This document shows, one piece after another, positions 1 through 5,324 of a DNA stretch of 8,207 nt. Under the pieces are notes generated by a model. It worked only from the letters and a program-made list of their open reading frames with translations, was not told the origin of the DNA and did not search any database. The stretch comes from DAOUMU01 sp034409055 (lineage in GTDB: Bacteria; Chloroflexota; Anaerolineae; 4572-78; J111), in contig DAOUMU010000024.1 in the NCBI GenBank assembly GCA_034409055.1, forward strand, positions 1-8,207, in the 5' to 3' direction. The translations under genes were made by a program, and so were the position numbers. How positions within the stretch are numbered: position 1 is the stretch's first letter; the number at the start of each line of letters is the position of its first letter.

Positions 1-1
1 G

Positions 2-604
2 GCCAGGGTAGGACAAAATGCTGTTTTGCCTCACCTCACCGTTTCGCTGGCGATCCCGGGCCGGCATAATGTTTACAACGCCCTGGCTGTCCTGATCATT
101 GCCTATCACCGGCAGATTGAATTAGCCCAAGCCGCCGAGATTTTGAGCCAATTCAAGGGTGTGGGGCGTCGTTTTGAGTTGAAGGGAGAGGTGAACGGTA
201 TTACGGTGATCGACGATTATGGGCATCATCCGACGGCCATCAAAGCTACCCTGGCCGCTGCCCGGGCCCGTTTTGGGAATCGTCCTCTTTGGGTTGCTTT
301 TCAGCCCCATACTTTCAGCCGGACGATGGCCCTACTGGATGATTTTGCTGGTGCTTTCAATGAGGCCGATCACGTCATTATGGTCGATATCTTTGCCTCC
401 CGGGAAACCGACGAGGGCCTGGTCAACAGCAAAGATATTGTTGAGCGAATGACACATCCTGATGCCCGCTATATTGGTCCGCTGGGTGAGGCGGCCGATT
501 ACCTGGCGGCTCACCTCTCGCCTGGTGATGTGTTGTTTACCATCGGGGCAGGTGATGGCTACCGGATTGGCGAGCGGGTTTTGAAAAAGTTTAAGGCATC
601 ATGA
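2..604 (+). CDS. murC: UDP-N-acetylmuramate--L-alanine ligase, C-terminal part (5' end outside the window)
   Basis: The frame is open from the first bases, so the gene begins upstream and about 200 C-terminal residues are visible. MurC is the cytoplasmic ATP-dependent ligase that adds L-alanine to UDP-MurNAc, the first step of the peptide stem. Seen here are the end of the central Mur ligase domain (the PGRHNVYNALA segment near visible residue 20) and the C-terminal domain, with GVGRRFE, DDYGHHPTAIKATL, FQPHTFSRT and DIFASRE, all typical of MurC rather than MurD/E/F. The segment ends in GAGDGYRIGERVL. The stop overlaps the murB start as ATGA (601-604), which implies translational coupling. 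The TTG at 26 is only an internal codon. The stretch at 9-27, just before the PGRHN motif, resembles a small palindromic repeat found twice more in the window. Confidence 0.95.
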   Translation, partial: ARVGQNAVLPHLTVSLAIPGRHNVYNALAVLIIAYHRQIELAQAAEILSQFKGVGRRFELKGEVNGITVIDDYGHHPTAIKATLAAARARFGNRPLWVAFQPHTFSRTMALLDDFAGAFNEADHVIMVDIFASRETDEGLVNSKDIVERMTHPDARYIGPLGEAADYLAAHLSPGDVLFTIGAGDGYRIGERVLKKFKAS

Positions 605-1626
605 CCGTATCGTTAACTCTCGAGCCGTTTTTGGCGGCCCTGTCGGCCACTTTTGGCCCTAGAGGGCGTTGTAACGAACCTCTCTCCGGGCATACGACCC
701 TCCGGCTGGGCGGTCCGGCCGATGTCTGGCTGGCGGTTGAAAGCGTGGCCGAGTTGGTCGAAGCCGTTACCCTGGCCCGGCACCATAAAATTCCGATTTT
801 TGTGCTGGGTGGTGGGGCCAATCTGCTGATCGGTGATGGCGGCATCCGGGGGCTGGTCATTGAAAATCGAGCCGGCCGGGTTGATTTTTACCCAAAAAGC
901 GGGCACAGGCCGCCGGTAAAGGCAGGTGAGCCTGGCGAGAGGGTCTATTTAACCGCAGAAAGTGGGGTCGTGTTACCCGGCCTGGTCCGTCGTTGTGCCA
1001 GGCAAGGCTTGAGCGGATTGGAGTGGGCCGTTGGTGTACCGGGCACAATTGGCGGAGCAATCGTCAACAATGCCGGGGCTTACGGCAGGGACATAGCTCA
1101 GAGCCTGGTTCGGGCTGAGCTACTCTCCCCGGCAGGCCAGCGTGTATGGCAACCGCGCCATTGGTTTGAGTATGGTTACCGCACGTCACGCTTGAAGAAA
1201 CACCCCCCCCCTGCGTCTCAACAAAGCGGGGGAGAGAGAGGGAAAGGAACCGGCTGGATCGTTTTGCAGGCAGAGTTGCAGATGACCCGCGCGCCCGTGG
1301 CCGAAGTCGAAGCGCGGCTGACTGAATTTAATGAACGACGTAAAGCCAGCCAGCCTGCCGGGGCAACCATTGGCAGTATGTTCAAGAACCCGCCGGGTGA
1401 TTATGCCGGTCGCCTGATAGAAGCGGCCGGGTTGAAAGGCCATCGTTTTGGCCAGGCTCAAATTTCGCCTGTTCACGCGAACTTTTTTCAAAACCTGGGC
1501 GGGGCCACGGCCAGGGAAATGATAACCCTGATTAAAACGGCTCAGGAAGCTGTCAAAAATAAATTTGGTCTTGAGTTGGAGTTAGAGATAGAGATAGTTG
1601 GTCAGTCTTATTATGAGGCATCGTAG
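601..1626 (+). CDS. murB: UDP-N-acetylenolpyruvoylglucosamine reductase
   Basis: 341 aa. MurB is the cytoplasmic FAD enzyme that reduces UDP-GlcNAc-enolpyruvate with NADPH to UDP-MurNAc. The FAD-binding half shows LGGPADVWLAVES (36-48), GGGANLLIGDGGIRGLVIE (70-88) and LSGLEWAVGVPGTIGGAIVNN (138-158). YGYR (191-194) matches the substrate-binding Tyr-Arg pair. GSMFKNP (258-264) supplies the proton-donor Ser259. SPVHANFFQNLG (289-300) is the conserved C-terminal motif. Glu329, five residues before Gly334, is the probable catalytic glutamate. Two hydrophilic stretches (about 97-115 and 200-218) look like loop insertions. The second is coded by a C9 tract and a G5 tract that could form a hairpin, suggesting a repeat captured in frame. 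The ATG overlaps the murC stop, and the 3' end overlaps ddl. No key residue appears missing. Confidence 0.96.
   Translation: MTVSLTLEPFLAALSATFGPRGRCNEPLSGHTTLRLGGPADVWLAVESVAELVEAVTLARHHKIPIFVLGGGANLLIGDGGIRGLVIENRAGRVDFYPKSGHRPPVKAGEPGERVYLTAESGVVLPGLVRRCARQGLSGLEWAVGVPGTIGGAIVNNAGAYGRDIAQSLVRAELLSPAGQRVWQPRHWFEYGYRTSRLKKHPPPASQQSGGERGKGTGWIVLQAELQMTRAPVAEVEARLTEFNERRKASQPAGATIGSMFKNPPGDYAGRLIEAAGLKGHRFGQAQISPVHANFFQNLGGATAREMITLIKTAQEAVKNKFGLELELEIEIVGQSYYEAS
1203..1242. repeat. C-rich/G-rich hairpin segment inside murB, possible captured repeat
   Basis: Nine C (1203-1211) are followed by TGC (1212-1214), 11 bases of loop, GC (1226-1227) and five G (1228-1232), then a purine GA run. CCCCC-T-GC can pair with GC-GGGGG, giving seven base pairs with one bulged T. 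The segment codes for low-complexity HPPPASQQSGGERGKG between the YR motif and the next strand of MurB, where a loop is expected. It could be a native linker, but its base composition is unlike the flanking coding sequence. Confidence 0.4.
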
Positions 1627-2728
1627 TAAACTGCGCGTTGGCATTATCTTTGGCGGACAGAGTGGTGAGCATGAGGTCAGCCTGACGTCGGCCAAAGGTA
1701 TTATGAAGGCAATTGACAAAAGCAAGTATGAGGTGGTGCCCATTGGCATTACCAAAGAAGGAAAATGGTTGACCGGTGGTGATGTTCACCAGAAACTATT
1801 GGCTGCTGCGGCCGGCCATCCCTTCATCGAGGATAAATTGAAGGAGATGGAATCGGCCGGGGAGTCCACCCTGGCCCTGGCGGTAGCTAAAACCGGTCCC
1901 CTCGATGTTGTGTTTCCGGTGTTACACGGTCCCTTTGGTGAAGATGGGACCGTGCAGGGCTTCTTCGAGTTGGTTGGCGTGCCTTACGTGGGAGCCGGGG
2001 TGACCGCCAGCGCCGTTGGCATGGACAAAGCTATGACCAAAGACATTTTTCGGGCGCATGGACTGCCTATCCTCAGCCACCGGGTCTTTTTACGGAAGCA
2101 ATGGCAAACCAACCCGGAAGCGGTCATAGCCGAATGTGAAGCGGCGATTGCCTACCCCATGTTTGTCAAACCGGCCAACCTGGGCAGCAGTGTGGGCATC
2201 CACAAGGCTAAAAACCGGCCGGCGTTACAGGCCGGGTTAGAGGATGCGGCCGGCTACGACCGCAAGTTGATTGTCGAGCAGGGGATAGAAGCGCGTGAGA
2301 TTGAGGTCAGTGTGCTGGGCAACGACGACCCGATTGCCTCCGTGCCGGGTGAGATCATCCCTTCCCGCGAGTTTTACAGCTACGCCGCCAAGTATATTGA
2401 TGATAGTTCGGAACTACTCATTCCAGCACCTATTAGTCCAGAACACACGGACCTGATTCAAGAACTGGCCATTATGGCCTTCAAGGCCCTGGATTGCGCC
2501 GGCCTGGCCCGCTGCGATTTTCTATTAGAGAAATCGACCGGCGAAGTTTTTGTGAATGAGCTGAACACGATGCCCGGTTTCACGCCTATCAGTATGTATC
2601 CCAAGTTGTGGGAAGCCAGTGGCCTATCTTATAGCGAATTGATTGATCGCCTGCTTGAGTTAGCCATTGAACGGTACGAAGATAAGCAGCAGTCCCGGTC
2701 AACATTCGATGTCAATAGTGCGGAGTGA
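1613..2728 (+). CDS. ddl: D-alanine--D-alanine ligase (DdlA-like length)
   Basis: 371 aa from the ATG. An in-frame TTG at 1598 would give 376 aa; ATG is preferred because the conserved core starts 14 residues after it, and neither start has a clear Shine-Dalgarno. Ddl is a cytoplasmic ATP-grasp ligase making the D-Ala-D-Ala end of the peptidoglycan stem. Motifs: GGQSGEHEVSL (14-24, first D-Ala site), HGPFGEDGTVQG (105-116), KPANLGSSVGIHK (186-198, ATP-binding loop), RCDFLL (300-305) and NELNTMPGFTPISMYP (315-330, Mg2+ and ATP site). The omega loop has REFYSYAAKY (252-261). Its final Tyr261 aligns with E. coli DdlB Tyr216, which is known to favour D-Ala-D-Ala; the D-Lac ligases from Leuconostoc have Phe there. 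The gene overlaps murB by 14 bases, supporting one transcript. Its last ten or so residues are not conserved-looking. Confidence 0.96.
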   Translation: MRHRSKLRVGIIFGGQSGEHEVSLTSAKGIMKAIDKSKYEVVPIGITKEGKWLTGGDVHQKLLAAAAGHPFIEDKLKEMESAGESTLALAVAKTGPLDVVFPVLHGPFGEDGTVQGFFELVGVPYVGAGVTASAVGMDKAMTKDIFRAHGLPILSHRVFLRKQWQTNPEAVIAECEAAIAYPMFVKPANLGSSVGIHKAKNRPALQAGLEDAAGYDRKLIVEQGIEAREIEVSVLGNDDPIASVPGEIIPSREFYSYAAKYIDDSSELLIPAPISPEHTDLIQELAIMAFKALDCAGLARCDFLLEKSTGEVFVNELNTMPGFTPISMYPKLWEASGLSYSELIDRLLELAIERYEDKQQSRSTFDVNSAE

Positions 2729-2731
2729 AAC

Positions 2732-2792
2732 AATTAACAATTAGTAATTAACAATTAACAAAAAAAACTTTGCTCATTGTTAATTGTTAATT
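2732..2792. repeat. AT-rich heptamer repeat forming a 16-bp perfect inverted repeat between ddl and ftsQ
   Basis: Four heptamers of AATTAAC type run from 2732 to 2759, the second being AATTAGT. They are followed by an A-rich loop and two copies of GTTAATT (2779-2792). AATTAACAATTAACAA (2746-2761) is the exact reverse complement of 2777-2792, with a 15-nt loop. It fills the gap between the ddl stop and the ftsQ start and leaves no recognisable ribosome binding site for ftsQ. It resembles short tandemly repeated heptamer families that spread between genes in some bacteria. There is no GC-rich stem and U-tract, so I do not call it a terminator. Confidence 0.85.
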
Positions 2793-2803
2793 GATCATTG
2801 ACT

Positions 2804-3682
2804 ATGTTTGGCGTAAGGAAACGTCGCCGCCGTCGCTCTGAATTGCGGCTGGGGGTGCAAACCATCAATTATCAAACCACGGCCGCTCGCCCGAGCCTGT
2901 CGATGACGCCCGTGCTGAAATTTTGGCAGGTGCGTGGCCCAAAATTAAGTGGTGTTCTTTTCTTGATCCTGCTCGGTTGGAGCGTTTACTTTCTGTTTAG
3001 CACCCCCCTTTTTTTTGTGTACGGAGCAGAAATACAGGGCAATGTGGCCGTCTCAAGTCGTGAAATTTACGCCGCCAGTGGGATTGATAGCCAGAGCATT
3101 TTTTGGGTCGATCCGGATGAAGTTGTCGACAGGATTCTGATGCTGCCAAATATTAAGTCGGCTTCGGTTTCGGCTTCTCTGCCGGCAAAAGTAACGATCA
3201 AGGTGGTTGAACGACGACCGGAACTGTTATGGCAAACAGACGAAACGGTTTGGTGGGTAGACCAGGAAGGGATGGTGGTGCCCCCCAAGGGAAATATTAC
3301 CGGTATGCTGCGGATTATTGACGATGACCGGCAACCGCTACAAGCCGGTTACCAGGTTGATCCCACGATTGTTAGGGGAGCCCAGATGCTGCACATCCTG
3401 GCCCCGGATGTGTCTGTTATTCGCTATTCTCGCTCGCAGGGTTTAACCGTGGCCACGTCTGAGGGATGGCCCGTGTACCTGGGGGATGGCACTGAAATTA
3501 AGGCCAAGCTGGTGGTATTGACGGCGGTGCTGGCTGATCTAAAGGAGCGCAATGTCACGCCGGCCTATATTGATCTGCACAACCCCCTGAGACCGGTTTA
3601 CAAGCCCAAGGCCATTATTCGTATCGGACAGCCGGTGATAACTAATTCTCGACCCGTGCCCACCCGCCCGGGCAGACCATAA
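2804..3682 (+). CDS. ftsQ: Cell division protein FtsQ/DivIB
   Basis: 292 aa from ATG 2804; a TTG at 2798 is the only other in-frame start after a stop at 2792. FtsQ is a single-pass inner membrane protein that links FtsB/FtsL and the early divisome. Layout, counted from the TTG start: a basic cytoplasmic tail (KRRRRR, residues 8-13), one membrane helix about 50-74, a POTRA domain about 74-142 (VYGAEIQGNVAVSSREIY through LPAKVTIKVVERRPELLW), and the FtsQ beta domain with VWWVDQEGMVV (151-161) and PAYIDLHNPLRPVYK (255-269). The N-out-basic, one-helix, POTRA order and the place between ddl and ftsA make the call firm. No Shine-Dalgarno lies before the start, because the heptamer repeat occupies that space. 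Runs of six C and eight T (3003-3016) lie in the membrane-helix codons, but the frame is intact. Confidence 0.93.
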   Translation: MFGVRKRRRRRSELRLGVQTINYQTTAARPSLSMTPVLKFWQVRGPKLSGVLFLILLGWSVYFLFSTPLFFVYGAEIQGNVAVSSREIYAASGIDSQSIFWVDPDEVVDRILMLPNIKSASVSASLPAKVTIKVVERRPELLWQTDETVWWVDQEGMVVPPKGNITGMLRIIDDDRQPLQAGYQVDPTIVRGAQMLHILAPDVSVIRYSRSQGLTVATSEGWPVYLGDGTEIKAKLVVLTAVLADLKERNVTPAYIDLHNPLRPVYKPKAIIRIGQPVITNSRPVPTRPGRP

Positions 3683-3748
3683 GGATGTGTTTCATTTGAG
3701 TTGTAGAGAATTTACTAAATTGCTTCCTGATAAATTATGTATACCGCT

Positions 3749-3767
3749 GACAAGTTGGCAACTTGTC
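3749..3767. repeat. Perfect small palindromic hairpin downstream of ftsQ
   Basis: GACAAGTT-GGC-AACTTGTC has eight perfect base pairs and a 3-nt loop, followed by CTA. No T-run follows, so it is not a standard terminator, though it could protect the 3' end of the mur-ddl-ftsQ transcript. The TTGTCCTA at 3763-3770 recurs at 5304-5311 and, inverted, at 9-16. Confidence 0.75.
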
Positions 3768-3805
3768 CTACATAGTTTGACCAATTGTCTGAATTTTAAG
3801 GAAAA

Positions 3806-3821
3806 ACACTAGATATTGTGG
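3806..3821. promoter_or_regulatory. NrdR-box-like operator 1 upstream of ftsA
   Basis: ACACTAGATATTGTGG agrees at 14 of 16 positions with the NrdR box consensus as I recall it (acaCwAtATaTwGtgt). It lies nine bases upstream of the -35 hexamer. NrdR is the ATP/dATP-sensing repressor of ribonucleotide reductase genes and binds paired boxes cooperatively. The second box starts 32 bp downstream, which is three helical turns and the spacing known for NrdR pairs. Confidence 0.8.
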
Positions 3822-3830
3822 TATAAACAC

Positions 3831-3859
3831 TTGAAAAATACTATATATTGTGGTAGACT
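3831..3859 (+). promoter_or_regulatory. Sigma-70-type promoter for ftsA-ftsZ
   Basis: TTGAAA (3831-3836) and TAGACT (3854-3859) are separated by 17 bases. Transcription would begin near 3866, leaving a leader of about 70 nt before ftsA. NrdR-like box 1 lies just upstream and box 2 (3838-3853) fills the spacer, so a bound repressor would block polymerase. The -10 is imperfect (TAGACT against TATAAT). Confidence 0.6.
3838..3853. promoter_or_regulatory. NrdR-box-like operator 2 upstream of ftsA
   Basis: ATACTATATATTGTGG also agrees at 14 of 16 positions with the recalled NrdR consensus and is nearly the same as box 1 over ACTAKATATTGTGGTA. The gap between the two boxes is 16 bases (3822-3837). 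It covers the -35/-10 spacer of the proposed ftsA promoter. Confidence 0.8.
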
Positions 3860-3874
3860 AAGATGCGCATCTTA
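3859..3874. promoter_or_regulatory. 16-bp perfect palindrome at the ftsA transcription start
   Basis: TAAGATGCGCATCTTA is a perfect palindrome without spacer, starting at the last base of the -10 and spanning the expected transcription start. Its place fits an operator for a dimeric regulator other than NrdR. I do not recognise the motif. Confidence 0.55.
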
Positions 3875-3925
3875 CCTTCTTTATTGGAGGATAGGTCGGC
3901 GCGGGATTATAAATAACAGACAAAA

Positions 3926-3930
3926 GGGAG
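3926..3930 (+). promoter_or_regulatory. Ribosome binding site of ftsA
   Basis: GGGAG in AAAAGGGAGCC lies seven bases before GTG 3938 and decides the GTG start of ftsA. The GTG at 3936 is in another frame. Confidence 0.7.
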
Positions 3931-3937
3931 CCCTGGT

Positions 3938-5161
3938 GTGGATCAGACCGTTGTAGCCCTGGATATAGGCACTACAAAAATCTGCACCTTAATTGCCGAG
4001 GTTGGCCCTCCCCCGGAAAATGTCATGCGGATTGTAGGCGTGGGGACCGTGCCCTCCAAAGGTATCCGCAGAGGAGTGGTGGTCAATGTGGGCGAGGTGA
4101 CGGCGACCATCGCCGAGTCGATTCACCGGGCCGAGCGAACCTCGGGTTATGAAATCGCCAGTGCCTACGTGGGGCTGGCCGGTGCTCATATCAGGGCCAT
4201 TAATAGCCGGGGCGTAATCGCCATTAGCCGGGGCGAGCGTGGGATTCGACCGGTAGACGTTGAAAGGGCCTTAGAAGCGGCCCGGGCCATCGATATCCCG
4301 CACAATCGTGAGATTTTGCATATTATTCCCCGCAGCTTTTCGGTGGATGGCGAGGATGGCGTACGCGACCCGATTGGGATGCAGGCTTACCGGCTGGAGG
4401 TGGAGGCCCACATTGTAACCGGGGCCACCACCTCTATTCGCAACCTGATCAAGTGCGTGCAAAACGCGGGAATTCAGATTGACGCCCTGGTCCTGGAACC
4501 GTTGGCCTCGGGTGAGGCCGTGCTGACCGATATTGAACGGGAGATGGGGGTGGTGCTGGTAGATATTGGCGGCGGCACCACCGACATTGCCATCTTCATT
4601 GAAGGTAGCATCTGGCATGCCGTGGTGTTACCGATCGGCGGGGAGCAACTGACAAACGATATTGCCGTGGGGTTACGCACCCCCTTTAACACGGCTGAAA
4701 ATATTAAAATTAAGTATGGCCAGGTGTTGTCCCAGACGGTCATGCCAGAGGAGATGGTCAAAGTCAATATGTTTGGCGAAGATGGCCAACAGCAGGTTTC
4801 TCGCCAATTCTTATCAGAAATTATTGAAGCCCGCACCGAAGAGATTCTGGAAATGATTTTGAAAGAGATTAAACGGAGCGGGTATGATGGGTTACTCCCG
4901 GCCGGTATTGTTTTGTGTGGTGGGACGGCCGAACTGGCTGGCATTCGTGATTTAGCCCGCGATGTGATGGGCTTACCGGCTCGCATCGGCAAGCCGCAGA
5001 ATTTAGAGGGGCTGGTTGATACCTTGCAAAGCCCGGCCTTTGCCACCAGTGTTGGCCTGCTACAGTGGGGCATCCAACATGACCTGCCCCATCCGCTTCG
5101 AGAACCCACCGATGGTCATACCAAAATGCCAGCATGGTTAAGACTGTTCTTACCAGGCTAG
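3938..5161 (+). CDS. ftsA: Cell division protein FtsA
   Basis: 407 aa with a GTG start set by GGGAG seven bases upstream; the conserved VVALDIGTTK follows at once. FtsA is the actin-like ATPase that ties FtsZ filaments to the inner face of the membrane. Phosphate 1 loop is LDIGTTK (8-14). The FtsA-specific 1C domain follows, roughly residues 84-162. Phosphate 2 loop is LVDIGGGTTDIAIF (207-220), and the adenosine motif is GIVLCGGTAELAGI (323-336). The C-terminal tail MPAWLRLFLPG (397-407) is the amphipathic membrane-targeting helix, joined by a short linker. The length is normal for the family. The gene opens a unit with ftsZ behind its own promoter carrying two NrdR-like boxes; this promoter separates it from ftsQ. 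The 163-nt gap to ftsZ is filled by a structured repeat. Confidence 0.97.
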   Translation: MDQTVVALDIGTTKICTLIAEVGPPPENVMRIVGVGTVPSKGIRRGVVVNVGEVTATIAESIHRAERTSGYEIASAYVGLAGAHIRAINSRGVIAISRGERGIRPVDVERALEAARAIDIPHNREILHIIPRSFSVDGEDGVRDPIGMQAYRLEVEAHIVTGATTSIRNLIKCVQNAGIQIDALVLEPLASGEAVLTDIEREMGVVLVDIGGGTTDIAIFIEGSIWHAVVLPIGGEQLTNDIAVGLRTPFNTAENIKIKYGQVLSQTVMPEEMVKVNMFGEDGQQQVSRQFLSEIIEARTEEILEMILKEIKRSGYDGLLPAGIVLCGGTAELAGIRDLARDVMGLPARIGKPQNLEGLVDTLQSPAFATSVGLLQWGIQHDLPHPLREPTDGHTKMPAWLRLFLPG

Positions 5162-5176
5162 GTTCTGTTGACATTT

Positions 5177-5276
5177 GCCGATTTCGCACGCTTCGATACG
5201 CAAAGGCACTCAGCATGCGAAATCGGCCCAAAAACGCATCCTGAGTAGGTAAACCGTATCGAAGGGGCGTTTTTGG
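5177..5276. repeat. Double-hairpin repeat with mutually complementary loops in the ftsZ leader
   Basis: Hairpin 1 pairs GCCGATTTCGCA (5177-5188) with 5216-5227, 12 perfect base pairs and a 27-nt loop. Hairpin 2 pairs CCAAAAACGC (5228-5237) with 5267-5276, 10 perfect base pairs and a 29-nt loop, and starts on the base after hairpin 1 ends. Loop 1 has CTTCGATACG (5191-5200) and ACTCAG (5208-5213). Loop 2 has their exact reverse complements, CTGAGT (5241-5246) and CGTATCGAAG (5255-5264). So the RNA could form two hairpins, one long hairpin, or a kissing-loop complex. It reads as a degenerate inverted duplication of a REP-like unit (CTTCGATACG, 7-8 bases, ACTCAG, then ATGCG one base later). A TTGACA hexamer (5168-5173) lies just upstream but has no good -10. 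Confidence 0.85.
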
Positions 5277-5310
5277 ACTAAACCTAATGGGTCTGGCAGC
5301 ATTTTGTCCT

Positions 5311-5316
5311 AAGGAG
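5311..5316 (+). promoter_or_regulatory. Ribosome binding site of ftsZ
   Basis: AAGGAG lies eight bases before ATG 5325 and is the strongest Shine-Dalgarno in the window, fitting high FtsZ synthesis. It directly follows a CAGCATTTTGTCCTA segment (5297-5311) whose inverse occurs at 9-23. Confidence 0.85.
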
Positions 5317-5324
5317 AAAATAAA

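Noticed and set aside
2357..2395. D-Ala-D-lactate (vancomycin-resistance type) ligase
   Set aside because: The omega loop keeps the KY pair with Tyr261 and a DdlA-like sequence, and the gene sits in the dcw cluster. This fits an ordinary D-Ala-D-Ala ligase.
3003..3016. Frameshift in ftsQ at the C6-T8 runs
   Set aside because: The reading frame continues through the POTRA and beta domains with the expected motifs, so the sequence is intact here.
3863..3916. 17-codon open frame starting inside the palindrome upstream of ftsA (leader peptide)
   Set aside because: Its ATG falls at or before the predicted transcription start and has no ribosome binding site. There are no runs of regulatory codons.
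5168..5200. Separate ftsZ promoter using TTGACA at 5168-5173
   Set aside because: The -35 is perfect, but no acceptable -10 lies 16-18 bases downstream, and the region folds into hairpin 1. Left as unproven.
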